26,144 bases of DNA, taken from positions 1 to 26,144 of the IMG/VR virus record IMGVR_UViG_3300025133_000530; one strand, 5' to 3'. The translations under genes were made by a program, and so were the position numbers. Position 1 is the first letter of the stretch, and every line of letters starts with the position of its first letter. Shown here piece by piece: positions 1 to 8,607 of the stretch. This DNA is from a virus. The notes under the pieces were generated by a model. That model saw only the letters and a list, made by a program, of their open reading frames with translations. It made no database searches and was not told where the DNA came from.

Positions 1-658
1 TAAATGGGTAAACCATGTGAGACAACCAAGCTGGAAATAAATACAGCTTTCCAACTTCGGGCTGTACTTCAAAACTTTGTGGCGGTCTTAATCGTTCTAC
101 ATTCATAATTTCGTTTCTGCCGTAGTTAAAGGCTAAATACCCATCGCATACACCAGACGATTCATACTTGTTGTACATAGGACTTCCAGCAGCAGGTTGA
201 TCCAATATCTGTTGCGGTACTTTAGTCCAAGCAGTTGTTGATATACCCATAATCGTTTTAGTTCCATGATCGTGTATTGGGTTGTAATCGCCAGCATAAC
301 TATGCACCGACCACGTTTCGTCTATCGCAACTTGCCGATTCTTTTTAAGGTTACTGCCTGTGCTTTTCATAAAATGATTGATGTACTCAGCCCCTAAACT
401 AGTCACAAACTTAGCATACTGCCTAACCTTCTCGTGCTCTGGGTCCATGTTCAGTTGCTCACCATGAGCAATCTGACCGACCAATGAATGAGCCAAAGAT
501 TCTTTATCTGCTTGTTTCCTTAAATCGTCTAAGTATGAATTTAAGTCTTCAACCATTCCATCGGGCATCCGAGTTTCCAATACGAAAACAGAAGGCATTG
601 TCCAGATATTAACATTAATATCCGATTCCTCTAAAGGCACTGCCTCTTTGTCAGCCAT
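1..658 (-). CDS. 2OG-Fe(II) oxygenase-like protein, cut by the window edge
   Basis: The reading frame is open from an ATG at 658 to the left edge and gives 219 residues, so only the C-terminal end is missing. The central NPIHDHG (His129, His131) looks like the N-terminal part of an iron-binding motif. LYLFPAWLSH near residues 205-214 supplies the distal His after the 'FP.wl.H' pattern typical of the phage 2OG-Fe(II) oxygenase family seen in T4-like and marine phages. Members are predicted to use 2-oxoglutarate and O2 to hydroxylate an unknown substrate. The 2OG-binding Arg should lie beyond the edge. The gene follows the fibre genes. Family assignment is from motif and layout; the substrate is unknown. 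Confidence 0.75.
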   Translation of the reverse strand, partial: MADKEAVPLEESDINVNIWTMPSVFVLETRMPDGMVEDLNSYLDDLRKQADKESLAHSLVGQIAHGEQLNMDPEHEKVRQYAKFVTSLGAEYINHFMKSTGSNLKKNRQVAIDETWSVHSYAGDYNPIHDHGTKTIMGISTTAWTKVPQQILDQPAAGSPMYNKYESSGVCDGYLAFNYGRNEIMNVERLRPPQSFEVQPEVGKLYLFPAWLSHMVYPF

Positions 659-660
659 GC

Positions 661-981
661 TTAACTAGAAGGGACTGAAAAGTCGTTGTCTGGTACAGGA
701 TTGCTAGGCGGATTAGTGATCACTGAATCCACTTGACTTGCAAACACACCATCCCACTGCGAAGTCGGACACATTGCGGTCAAAGCTGCCAGATTAAACG
801 AACCTTTCGCTGCTTTGGTAAAATCACCATCGGCTGCTACGGCTATGTGAGTGAATACAGACTTGTAATAAGTTGCATCGCCTTCGCTGTCGTTTTCGTA
901 AGTCATTTCTAAATCCCATTTTTCAGCCTTACTTGACTTCACATAGGGAATAGACTTCGTTAGCTTTTTAGTTACTGCCAT
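661..981 (-). CDS. Small phage protein of unknown function (106 aa)
   Basis: The ORF begins at ATG 981 behind a clear AGAGGAA ribosome-binding site that overlaps the end of the fibre gene. It encodes 106 residues without membrane segments or a signal peptide. The N-terminus is basic (MAVTKKLTK); the middle is acidic with a TYENDSEGD stretch. I do not recognise a family. It is tightly packed between the tail fibre gene and the oxygenase gene (two bases separate it from the next start), so it is probably co-expressed with the late tail genes. A role as a fibre-associated or assembly factor is only an inference from position. Confidence 0.75.
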   Translation of the reverse strand: MAVTKKLTKSIPYVKSSKAEKWDLEMTYENDSEGDATYYKSVFTHIAVAADGDFTKAAKGSFNLAALTAMCPTSQWDGVFASQVDSVITNPPSNPVPDNDFSVPSS

Positions 982-984
982 TTT

Positions 985-3900
985 TTATTCCTCTTTTATT
1001 TTAGATTTTAATTGCTCGACTTCTGCCGAGAGTTCTTGGACTGCTTTAATCAGTGGATGCACAAACATTTCTTGAGAAACAGCTTGTATTTCTTCGCCTT
1101 CCTCTGTCATATTCCAACCACCAAAATCAGTTATGTCGTGTTTATCTAGTGCTTCTTTAACTTCTTGTGCAATGAGTCCATACATTTTATTTGTAGAAAC
1201 AGGCATCCCTTCCGAATCTGTTGCATCATAGTCTGGTAATGAAGGATCAATTTCAGATTTCTTTTTCCACTTATAAGTAATGGGTCGTAAATCGTTAATA
1301 AAAGCTAATCCACAATCAGTATTGTCTTGTATGTCTTTTTTATATCTTACATCTGATACTCTTGTCCAAGAGGCATCAGTACCAAAAGCGTTCCAAACTC
1401 TATTGTCTCCATTTCCCGAACCAAAAGTAAATCGTGAAGCGCCAGTGCTAATACAGTCTTCTCCAATTGCAATTTGATAACTTGCATTGCTCGCACTTGC
1501 ATCTGCCCTTTGCCCAATTATTGTATTTCTATATCCAGTTGTTATTACATCACCAGCCATCGTTCCAACACAAACATTCAACCCGCCTGTTGTGATTAAA
1601 TCTCCAGCGCCCTGTCCAATTACTGTGTTATCGGAAGATGTGGTATTCGCTGTTAAAGCAAAAGCACCAACGGCTACGTTATTTGCTCCCGTGGTATTTG
1701 CTGTTAAAGCATCATAACCAATAGCAGTGTTTCCATTAGCAGTGGTATTTGCATCTAGTGCCATAGCACCTAGTGCTACATTCTGCGTTCCAGTTGTATT
1801 TTTTGTACCCGCTTTATTTCCAATGAATGTGTTGTATTCTGCGGTGGTGTTGTCGTTTCCCGCTTCATGTCCAACGAATACATTTTCAGCACCTGTGCAA
1901 GCAGCTCCCGCGCCTTTACCGACTGCAACATTCATGTTGGTTGAGCTTACGCTTTCTAAAGCCTCGACACCAATCGCAATGTTATTGGAGCCTGTTGTGA
2001 TTGATTGTCCCGCATCACGACCCATACCAATGTTGTTATCGCCAGTTGTATTTGCTGCCAGTGCATCTTTACCTACGGCTGTTAAAGAGGCACCTGTGGT
2101 GTTTGCTGTTAAGGCTTCATAACCAACAGCTACATTATTACTAGCGGTTGTATTAGCATCAAGAGCAGACCTACCCACAGCTACGTTTTGAGTACCTGTT
2201 GTATTAGCAAGCATAGCTGCGGAACCCACTGCTGTATTTGAGTTCGCTGTAGTATTTGCCTTCAAAGCATCCATGCCGATTGCTACGTTATTGTCTCCAT
2301 CTGTGGTAGCCAGTAAAGCAGACTCACCCACAGCAGTATTGCTGTGTCCTTCGGTATTTGTTTCCATTGAATCAGCACCAATAGAAGTATTATGGTAGCC
2401 TGTGGTATTTGCTACTAAAGCATTTTTACCCATAGAAACATTGCCATAACCTGTGGTGTTTGCTCCTAGAGCAGCATAACCAACGGCTGTATTGTTATCT
2501 GCTGTCGTATTCGCATCAAGAGCATTAGCACCAACGGCTACATTTCTTGTTCCTGTGGTGTTAGCTCCGAGTGCAACTGTTCCAATAGCAGTGTTAGAAT
2601 TTGCAGTGGTATTGGCATCTAGCGCACCATAACCCACTGCTACGTTTGATGTTCCTGTTGTATTTGCAGCCAATGCGTTATAACCAACAGCAACTATGTT
2701 TTCACCAGTGGTGTTGGCAGTAGCAGCTCCATACCCGACTGCTGTATTTGGTGTTCCTGTGGTGTTTGCGTTTAGGGCATTAGATCCAACAGCAACATTG
2801 TTTGCTGCTGTGTTTTCATATAAAGCTCTATAGCCAATACCAACATTGTCCGCAGCAGTTGTGTTATCTGTTAGAGCTTGCATACCAATACCAATATTTC
2901 TAGCGCCTGTTGTGTTAGCTGCTAATGATGCTGAACCGACTGCTACACTAGAATTTGCGGTGGTGTTAGCACCCAAAGCGCCATCACCGATAGCCGTATT
3001 ATCATTACCTGTGGTGTTCGCATCTAGTGCTGCATAGCCAACTGCGGTGTTGTCTGTTCCAGAAGTATTTGCGGTTAAAGCTAAATAGCCAACCGCTACG
3101 TTGCTAGATGCGGTTGTGGCTGCTGCTAGAGCATTTCCCCCAATAGCGACTGACTCATTTCCTGTTGTAAGTGCAGTTCCTGCGTTTCTTCCTACTAAAA
3201 CATGACCATTACCTGTTGTAACTGCATCGCCAGCACCAGAGCCGACTGCGGTGTTATCGTCTGCTGTTGATGCTCCTAAAGCATTTAGACCAATAGCAAC
3301 ATTATTGCTGTGAGTTACATTTGCATCTAGTGTGCCATAACCCACTGCTACATTTGAAGCACCTGTGGTGTTTGCGCCTAAAGCACCATGACCAATACCC
3401 ACATTATTATTTGCTGTGGTATTGCTGTTCAAAGCCGTAAAACCAATCCCTACGTTGCTGTCTCCTGTGGTATTTGCTGTTAAACTTGTTCTGCCAACCG
3501 CAACATTATAATCACCTGTGGTATTTTCTGTTAATGCTTGAAAACCCACACCTACGTTATAACCTCCTGTTGTTTGAGCATCTAAAGCCTCAGAACCTAT
3601 TGCTACACTTTCTATTCCTGTAGTATTAGCTCCGAGAGCATTATCGCCCACTGCAACATTGTCCGATCCAGTCGTGACTGCATCAAGTGCATTCTCACCT
3701 ATGGCTACGTTATCCGTTCCTGTCGTAATTGCTGTACCGAGTGCGCCAGAACCCAGTCCGACATTTCCTGTACCGCCTGTCATATCTAATACGTCAGTTA
3801 CTGCTGCGCCTGCTCCAGCACCATCTGTAACAACCATCTTGATTCCGCCATTCGGAATGACGACATTTGCGCCTGTGCCTTGAGATATTGTTACTTGATA

Positions 3901-4188
3901 ACCCGCGTTGTTTTGAATCACCCAAGTCTTACTGACTGTGTTGGGTGCGAGAGTTACTGTATTGGTTGCGGTGATTGATCCTGTCAGCGTTAGAGCAAAG
4001 GCTCTGGCTGCATCGGCAGTACCATCTGCCATCGTAATTGTGTGCGAAGTTCCTGTAATGGCTTCTGAGCCAGAACCCCATGCTTCCGCAATTAATTCTA
4101 AATTTGTATTGGTACTCGTTCCCCAAGTACCCGACTCATCGCCTGTAGCGATTTCTTTAAGCCTTAGATCGTTTACATAAGTTGCCAT
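985..4188 (-). CDS. Giant tail fibre/spike with 17-residue repeats and S74 self-cleaving chaperone domain
   Basis: This 1067-residue protein is a receptor-binding fibre or spike candidate. The N-terminal ~135 residues (MATYVNDLRLKEIATGDESG...) resemble virion-attachment domains of marine phage fibres. Residues about 140-920 are roughly 45 copies of a 17-residue repeat of form N-[TV]-A-[VI]-G-x-x-A-L-x-A-N-T-T-[GA]-x-x, similar to YadA-head/Hep_Hag left-handed beta-roll repeats in trimeric adhesins. From about residue 945, SDVRYKKDI and YGLIAQEV are hallmarks of the peptidase S74 intramolecular chaperone, which trimerises and then releases itself by cleavage at the Ser of 'SD.R.K'. The last ~20 residues are a coiled coil. 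The start follows an AAGAGGAAT site. Confidence 0.9.
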   Translation of the reverse strand: MATYVNDLRLKEIATGDESGTWGTSTNTNLELIAEAWGSGSEAITGTSHTITMADGTADAARAFALTLTGSITATNTVTLAPNTVSKTWVIQNNAGYQVTISQGTGANVVIPNGGIKMVVTDGAGAGAAVTDVLDMTGGTGNVGLGSGALGTAITTGTDNVAIGENALDAVTTGSDNVAVGDNALGANTTGIESVAIGSEALDAQTTGGYNVGVGFQALTENTTGDYNVAVGRTSLTANTTGDSNVGIGFTALNSNTTANNNVGIGHGALGANTTGASNVAVGYGTLDANVTHSNNVAIGLNALGASTADDNTAVGSGAGDAVTTGNGHVLVGRNAGTALTTGNESVAIGGNALAAATTASSNVAVGYLALTANTSGTDNTAVGYAALDANTTGNDNTAIGDGALGANTTANSSVAVGSASLAANTTGARNIGIGMQALTDNTTAADNVGIGYRALYENTAANNVAVGSNALNANTTGTPNTAVGYGAATANTTGENIVAVGYNALAANTTGTSNVAVGYGALDANTTANSNTAIGTVALGANTTGTRNVAVGANALDANTTADNNTAVGYAALGANTTGYGNVSMGKNALVANTTGYHNTSIGADSMETNTEGHSNTAVGESALLATTDGDNNVAIGMDALKANTTANSNTAVGSAAMLANTTGTQNVAVGRSALDANTTASNNVAVGYEALTANTTGASLTAVGKDALAANTTGDNNIGMGRDAGQSITTGSNNIAIGVEALESVSSTNMNVAVGKGAGAACTGAENVFVGHEAGNDNTTAEYNTFIGNKAGTKNTTGTQNVALGAMALDANTTANGNTAIGYDALTANTTGANNVAVGAFALTANTTSSDNTVIGQGAGDLITTGGLNVCVGTMAGDVITTGYRNTIIGQRADASASNASYQIAIGEDCISTGASRFTFGSGNGDNRVWNAFGTDASWTRVSDVRYKKDIQDNTDCGLAFINDLRPITYKWKKKSEIDPSLPDYDATDSEGMPVSTNKMYGLIAQEVKEALDKHDITDFGGWNMTEEGEEIQAVSQEMFVHPLIKAVQELSAEVEQLKSKIKEE

Positions 4189-4235
4189 TTATTCGATTCC
4201 TCTTATTGTTTCATATATTATACGAAGATTACTCA

Positions 4236-5066
4236 TTACGCTACTTCTTTCCAGTCTGGGCTTTGCGAATCATCTATACTCGACCACCCTGGAGTCTGCG
4301 AATCACTTACCGCAGACCAACTTGGATCTTGAGAATCATCAACTATTCCCCAAACAGTTAATTGACTAATTTGCCCTATTGCGCTAATTCCTGTAACTGA
4401 AACTCCTGCACTTGCTTGAGGAGTAAGATCACCAATTTGTCCTGTACTAGCACTTTGCGTAACAGAAATAACATTATTGCTAACAGTGCTGATTGTGCCT
4501 AATGCACTTGTTGCAGCCAATCCTGTAGGATAAACATTTGCGTCACAAGTAACTGTTTCATCGCCTTGCGATATTGTTGAAGCAGCACCGCTAACACCTA
4601 CAATCGCTACGCCATTTGCGACAACTGTACCAACCGCACCTGTACCAGCTACTCCTGTTTCACTGACATTCGCATCACCGCTTACTGATTCTGTGCCTAA
4701 AGCACTAGTACCAGCAACTCCTGTTACAGAAAGATTAGCTACACCTGTGACAGTTAAACTATTTACTGCTCCTGTACCAGCTACTCCTGTTTCGCTTACA
4801 TTCGCACCAGCAGATATACTTAATGATCCTAGTGCACTTGTTCCAGCTACTCCTGTTTCTGTAACATTTGCAACACCTGTTACAGTTAGACTGCCGATAC
4901 CACCTGTGGCTGCAACACCTGTCTCTGCGACATTGGCATCACAACTAACGGTCTCTGTTCCTAGGGCAGTAGTTCCCGCAACACCTGTTACATTAACTGT
5001 AACACTAACAATTGCAGGTTCACCCCACGGACCAGTACCCCATGTGGATCGACCCCAACCAGACAT
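4236..5066 (-). CDS. Repeat-rich tail/virion structural protein
   Basis: This 276-residue protein begins MSGWGRSTWGTGPWGEP, a Trp/Gly-rich head, followed by about nine degenerate repeats built on TGVAGTSALG and spaced roughly 20 residues apart. The beta-rich, charge-poor pattern is typical of phage tail or fibre proteins. The last ~35 residues hold three short repeats of the form DDSQ.P.W. It lies between a small structural protein and the giant fibre gene and is presumably expressed late with them. The exact role (fibre, tail knob, or decoration) cannot be read from sequence. The repeat core also appears at the end of the zinc-ribbon protein at 7161-7496. Confidence 0.8.
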   Translation of the reverse strand: MSGWGRSTWGTGPWGEPAIVSVTVNVTGVAGTTALGTETVSCDANVAETGVAATGGIGSLTVTGVANVTETGVAGTSALGSLSISAGANVSETGVAGTGAVNSLTVTGVANLSVTGVAGTSALGTESVSGDANVSETGVAGTGAVGTVVANGVAIVGVSGAASTISQGDETVTCDANVYPTGLAATSALGTISTVSNNVISVTQSASTGQIGDLTPQASAGVSVTGISAIGQISQLTVWGIVDDSQDPSWSAVSDSQTPGWSSIDDSQSPDWKEVA

Positions 5067-5072
5067 GATTGG

Positions 5073-5504
5073 TTACGCTATTCTAATAACAGCGTTACTT
5101 GCGTCTGCAGTTGGGAAAGATATTGTAAAACTACCTGCTGTGCTAGTTTTGTCTCCACCGAAATCAAAAACTGCAACTGCTGGATCGCCAGTAGCTGTAT
5201 CGTTATAAATCATACAACCTCTTGCAGTAATAGTAGCTGTTCCAAAAGTCAAATCAGCAAAATCAGTGTACGCAGTTGTTCCTGATGTTGTCGGGTTGAC
5301 GTTTGTTAAAGCTGATCCTCCCGCAGAATAGTTTGTTCCAGATGCTTCTTGCCCTGTGCTATAAGCTGTAGTAGCAGCACTCATAGTCGCAGAGCTAGTG
5401 TACAAAGCAAGTTTAAAAGAGTTTCCTCCACTCGCTTTAAAGTTATGCACTGCTTGCAAAAGCTCACTTTTGAAAGAAGTACACATCGCTTGTGTTATAG
5501 CCAT
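5073..5504 (-). CDS. Virion structural protein, tail-fibre-associated type (143 aa)
   Basis: The protein begins MAITQAMCTSFKSELL, continues with FKLALYTSSATMSAATTAY, and ends in a beta-rich FTISFPTADASNAVIRIA. This arrangement resembles a small structural protein common in tailed phages of marine bacteria, where it sits beside fibre genes; the family link is from memory of the pattern and not tested. There are no membrane segments. The ATG at 5504 overlaps the TAA of the preceding gene (TAATG), which suggests translational coupling. Composition is rich in Ala, Ser and Thr, as in neighbouring virion proteins. Confidence 0.8.
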   Translation of the reverse strand: MAITQAMCTSFKSELLQAVHNFKASGGNSFKLALYTSSATMSAATTAYSTGQEASGTNYSAGGSALTNVNPTTSGTTAYTDFADLTFGTATITARGCMIYNDTATGDPAVAVFDFGGDKTSTAGSFTISFPTADASNAVIRIA

Positions 5505-5794
5505 TATAGCCTCCTAATAATTTCCGCAAGGTCTTTATTTCCTTGCGCTTCTAATTGATTGCCTATTGTACACATGTGGTTTTTAATAGCTTCACGCATG
5601 TAAAAAGCAATAATAACGTGACACGAATTTTTGAAGGCATGGGCTTGTGCTTTAATTGGTTCTGGTGCTGTGTCGCTCACCGAAACTAATTTATTAGTAG
5701 CCATCTCAGCAACTTCTTCTACTGTATGACCCCTACCATGTGTTGTTTTTACACCTAAATCTCCTATGGAGATTTTAAATGAATCTGTTTCCAT
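5504..5794 (-). CDS. Small helical phage protein of unknown function (96 aa)
   Basis: This 96-residue protein begins METDSFKISIGDLGVKTTHGRGHTVEE and then looks largely helical, including a hydrophobic stretch (HVIIAFYMREAI) too short and too charged to be a confident membrane segment. I do not recognise a family. It lies between the Rossmann-fold gene (its ATG is directly after that gene's stop) and the 143-residue structural gene, with a TAATG overlap downstream. Its steady place inside the tail gene run argues for a virion or assembly role, but nothing in the sequence states which. Confidence 0.75.
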   Translation of the reverse strand: METDSFKISIGDLGVKTTHGRGHTVEEVAEMATNKLVSVSDTAPEPIKAQAHAFKNSCHVIIAFYMREAIKNHMCTIGNQLEAQGNKDLAEIIRRL

Positions 5795-6517
5795 TTAATA
5801 TACCTCTGGTTCTGGTGGACCTAAAGTGATTTTTTCTGTTCTTCCTGAAAATCCTTTTATAACTTTTTCCTCTTCTACTTTTGAAGAATCAATAATTTTC
5901 ATGTCTCCGTTCTCTATGTACACAACAGGTGGATTATCCAACCTATGGTATCCATATAGTTTTTCCTCTACAGGAATATTTGTGTCTAACATAGAAGAGG
6001 TTGCTGCTATTGATATATCTATGCCTCGACTCATACACTTTGATAACCAAAACTCACAGCAACCTCTCCCCATCTCGCCAAAATGTACATTGTTGCCATA
6101 ACTAAAATCTGCTCCGTACATATTAATCGTAGCGACCTCGTTGTATGCAGCAAAAGCTATGGCATAAGAGATGGTGTTATTAAAATAACTACAGCTCATT
6201 TCATTGATAATTTTTTCTAACGGATAAAGCTCTATCGCTGGAACTCTATTGTCTTTTTCACAAGAATAAATTGGAACGTCTAGTCTTGGTAGTGTTCTGC
6301 GCATAACGTGGGTTTGAGGTCCTGCATCAAATGTGTCAAAAAACCTTGAAGCAGGATCCATCATAAAAACTCGATCACACTTAATGACAGCACACATAGA
6401 ATTAATAGCCCAAACTTCATCGTATTCTTTGCTGTGGCTGATGGACATGTGATAGTCTAACTGACTTCTGCCCATAGAGACGATAGCTATACTTTTGCCT
6501 TTTAGTTCCTTAATCAT
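5795..6517 (-). CDS. Rossmann-fold protein, DUF115/MAF or sialyltransferase-like
   Basis: The 240-residue protein starts with a beta strand and glycine turn (SIAIVSMGRSQLDY), then YDEVWAINS and DRVFMMDPA, followed by NNTISYAIAFAAY and INMYGADFSY. This order (nucleotide-binding-like loop, 'a.n', then an 'iG.DfsY'-type strand) resembles the DUF115/motility accessory factor and sialyltransferase-like Rossmann families, which transfer or bind activated sugars. A sugar-modifying or sugar-binding role at the virion is possible. It is nested between an adaptor-like gene (4-base overlap) and small tail genes. The CDS is certain; the fold guess is moderate and the activity is unproven. Confidence 0.6.
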   Translation of the reverse strand: MIKELKGKSIAIVSMGRSQLDYHMSISHSKEYDEVWAINSMCAVIKCDRVFMMDPASRFFDTFDAGPQTHVMRRTLPRLDVPIYSCEKDNRVPAIELYPLEKIINEMSCSYFNNTISYAIAFAAYNEVATINMYGADFSYGNNVHFGEMGRGCCEFWLSKCMSRGIDISIAATSSMLDTNIPVEEKLYGYHRLDNPPVVYIENGDMKIIDSSKVEEEKVIKGFSGRTEKITLGPPEPEVY

Positions 6518-7164
6518 TGTGGTTGTGGTCTTAGCTTGTCGTAACGATATTGATCTCTAGTGCCTAGCCCTTCATTAAAGTTTTTAAGTTTAAGTATCGC
6601 ATCTTGAAAACGTGTTTCAAAATATTGTAAATCGTTCGGGTCTTGTTTCATAAAAATAGAAGCTTCTACTAAAGAACCATACAGTATTGCATCTGGGGCA
6701 TTGGTAGAAAGCCACGTTGTTCCGCTATCTCCTGCTGCTGTTAGCGAAGCAGGTCTATAAACATAGTGGAGCTCGAATGTTGAATTAGCGTTAGGTGCTG
6801 GTGCCAAGATGAACGTATCTTCGTCAAACGAAGCATAATATTTAGGAACTCCTGTTGTGGCTGTAGCTGGGGTATAGTCCCTAATCCAAGTAACTTGTTT
6901 TAAATTTAGATAGTTGTAATTGCTGTCTGAATCAATTACCGCTAAACTCAGGGGGTCTAAATAGTCGCTGGGTTTTGATAAATAAGAATTACCAGAACTC
7001 GCCGTTCCTGTTACGTTTTTGCGGAACTCGTCTAATTGTACTATTTTTAATATTTTTTCTTCAGACAATTTAATAAATGTGTCTAAAGTGTTTGTAAAAG
7101 TTGTTTCGTCGTTATCCATATAGTTTTGGATAGCTGTTTTTAAACCTGAATATGTAAAACTCAT
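6514..7164 (-). CDS. Head-tail adaptor/connector-like protein (216 aa)
   Basis: The protein begins MSFTYSGLKTAIQNYMDNDETTFTNTLDTFIKLSEEKI, matching the opening of phage adaptor proteins of the SU10/P22 gp4-like type: a helix for ring contacts, then DFLR-like 'LDEFRKN', a beta-rich middle and a long C-terminal helix (LVEASIFMKQDPNDLQYFE...). Such adaptors form the ring below the portal in short-tailed phages. It overlaps both neighbours by four bases, and a second adaptor-like gene lies two genes upstream. The family call is by pattern, without a search. The product is cytoplasmic until assembled into the virion neck. Confidence 0.7.
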   Translation of the reverse strand: MSFTYSGLKTAIQNYMDNDETTFTNTLDTFIKLSEEKILKIVQLDEFRKNVTGTASSGNSYLSKPSDYLDPLSLAVIDSDSNYNYLNLKQVTWIRDYTPATATTGVPKYYASFDEDTFILAPAPNANSTFELHYVYRPASLTAAGDSGTTWLSTNAPDAILYGSLVEASIFMKQDPNDLQYFETRFQDAILKLKNFNEGLGTRDQYRYDKLRPQPQ

Positions 7165-7496
7165 GTTGTCACCGTTAATGTTCCCAGGCTTGAGGTAGCC
7201 TCAAGTCCTGTAAAATATGTTCCTATCGTGTCCGCATTAGTGTCTGTCATAGGAGAAGCAGCACCTGCGGTAACTACACCTAACTGCGCCTGAGGTAAAG
7301 GAACCTCTGGTCTAGCTTGGTATAAAGTTTCTGGGTCTGCCGTAATTCTGGCTGGTGTGTCTTGCGGTTGTCTCGGTTCGTAACACTCGGGACAAACCTT
7401 TAAGTTGTTCCACTCCACCTTCATGGATAAATACGGATACGACCAACCGCATCGGTCGCAAACTGCTAATGCGTGTGTGCCTTTAGCGTAAGCCAT
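7161..7496 (-). CDS. Zinc-ribbon virion protein with C-terminal tail-repeat motif
   Basis: The N-terminal half has CDRCGW near residue 13 and CPEC near residue 36, a classic four-Cys zinc ribbon. The middle is a Pro-rich linker (ARPEVPLPQAQLG). The end, TGLEATSSLGTLTV, closely matches the repeat unit of the 276-residue tail protein at 4236-5066 (TGVAGTSALG..). Zinc-ribbon proteins of this size occur among structural genes of marine phages, but the role is unknown. It is packed between two adaptor-like genes, with a TAATG junction upstream and an ATGA overlap downstream, so it probably belongs to the neck/tail assembly set. Confidence 0.75.
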   Translation of the reverse strand: MAYAKGTHALAVCDRCGWSYPYLSMKVEWNNLKVCPECYEPRQPQDTPARITADPETLYQARPEVPLPQAQLGVVTAGAASPMTDTNADTIGTYFTGLEATSSLGTLTVTT

Positions 7497-8164
7497 TAAT
7501 AAGTTGCCTTGGGAACTAAGTGAAGACTAGCTCTGCCTCTGTCTTCATCCTGTGCCCTTCTTAAGTCCTGTTGATAGATCTGTAAAAGCATAGGCACACG
7601 TTCAGGGTTTTTCTTTAACGCCATGTAATACGCTAAACCAGAGACCATAGGCGGTATAAATCGGCTAGGTATCTCTTGGTCTTGTGCCGAAGCAGTTACA
7701 TCATCGATCCGCTGAATTCGATAGCTTACAAAAACATCAGTAGAGTTCTCAGGGGTTGGCCAGAGCTTAAGAACTGGAGTTGTCTGTCTGTCGACAAAAA
7801 ATTCTGTAGGTCTTGCCTCGGTTGTTTTATTAGGAATATTTAGATACTCCATACGACCAACTCGACTCATTTGATAATCAGTTTGTGTACCATTTACCGT
7901 TCTGCGTATAACTGCCTCAAGAATATCGATATCATAAGAATTCAACGTATAACTTGCTGTGCCTTCTGTTAGTGTTAAACTAACTTGAGCAATAGTCCAA
8001 ATATTAATGCCTCGGTTCGACCAATCTGCAAACATAACATTTAAAGATCGTCTAGCTGTTGCTGCATCATATCCTGTCCGAGCTTCTAGCCCAGCAAGTT
8101 CATACGCTTCTTCTATTACTTCGCCTGTGTCTAGGGCAAATGTTTTAGTACCAGAAGTTGCCAT
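7496..8164 (-). CDS. Tail accessory factor / head completion-like protein (P22 gp4-like, 222 aa)
   Basis: The 222-residue protein has an N-terminal helix pair (TGEVIEEAYELAGLEARTGYDAATARRSLNVMF, residues about 12-45) followed by 'ADWSNRGINIW', a pattern familiar from head-completion/tail accessory proteins of podoviruses. A beta-rich middle with a conserved-looking LKLWPTPE turn follows, and then a helical C-terminus with IPPMVSGLAYYMALKK. These proteins extend the portal ring and hold DNA in the filled head. Position after capsid genes and before a second adaptor-like gene fits. The family call is by pattern only. Confidence 0.7.
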   Translation of the reverse strand: MATSGTKTFALDTGEVIEEAYELAGLEARTGYDAATARRSLNVMFADWSNRGINIWTIAQVSLTLTEGTASYTLNSYDIDILEAVIRRTVNGTQTDYQMSRVGRMEYLNIPNKTTEARPTEFFVDRQTTPVLKLWPTPENSTDVFVSYRIQRIDDVTASAQDQEIPSRFIPPMVSGLAYYMALKKNPERVPMLLQIYQQDLRRAQDEDRGRASLHLVPKATY

Positions 8165-8167
8165 GAT

Positions 8168-8593
8168 CTAGGATCCTGGAGCTTCGTAGTATTTTAAAAA
8201 TTCGCACCAAACAGTGTACTCGTTTCCTGCGTCAGCGGTAGAAGGGACAACTAAAAGAACATCCCCTGAATACCCCGATGCTGCAGTGTTCTTTAAACCA
8301 CCTATCTCACTAAAATCAAAAGAATTATCGTAAGCTAGTGTTAAAAAGGTAACATCAGTAGTTGCGTCCCAATCAAGAGAAGCAGGAGCATCAGGTGCTC
8401 CGCTACATGTATACCAAATTTTATTTAAAGACACGTGCGCACAAGACTCGCCGTTCAATGTTGAAGCATTCAATGCTGAAACATCTACTAGGGTTGTGCT
8501 ACTGCCACTTCCATCAGAGTAAACTGAACAATAGACTATCAGTTTTTTCTCGCCATCTAATTGATTAGTTGGACCTGTAACTGTATCAGCCAT
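8168..8593 (-). CDS. Virion structural protein of unknown role (141 aa)
   Basis: This beta-rich, Ser/Thr/Ala-rich protein of 141 residues has no membrane segment and no motif I recognise. It begins MADTVTGPTNQLDGEKKLIVYCSVYSDGSG and ends with EYTVWCEFLKYYEAPGS. It has one of the strongest ribosome-binding sites of the window (TAAGGAGGTGA), as expected for an abundant virion part. It sits between a decoration-like protein and the head-completion-like protein. A capsid-vertex, decoration or neck role is an inference from position and expected abundance. Confidence 0.75.
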   Translation of the reverse strand: MADTVTGPTNQLDGEKKLIVYCSVYSDGSGSSTTLVDVSALNASTLNGESCAHVSLNKIWYTCSGAPDAPASLDWDATTDVTFLTLAYDNSFDFSEIGGLKNTAASGYSGDVLLVVPSTADAGNEYTVWCEFLKYYEAPGS

Positions 8594-8596
8594 GGT

Positions 8597-8607
8597 TCAC
8601 CTCCTTA
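8597..8607 (-). promoter_or_regulatory. Near-perfect ribosome-binding site
   Basis: On the minus strand these bases read TAAGGAGGTGA, an 11-base match to the anti-Shine-Dalgarno end of 16S rRNA, ending three bases before the ATG at 8593. It overlaps the stop codon region of the upstream gene. The strength suggests high translation of the 141-residue structural protein. Confidence 0.85.

Noticed and set aside
1280-3883. Several plus-strand ORFs of 60-130 residues opposite the fibre gene
   Set aside because: They are open only because the 51-base repeat of the minus-strand gene lacks stops in that frame; they have repeat-derived, hydrophobic compositions and no ribosome-binding sites.
985-4188. 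Regular 51-base periodicity resembling a CRISPR array
   Set aside because: The period is an in-frame 17-residue protein repeat without identical direct repeats or unique spacers.
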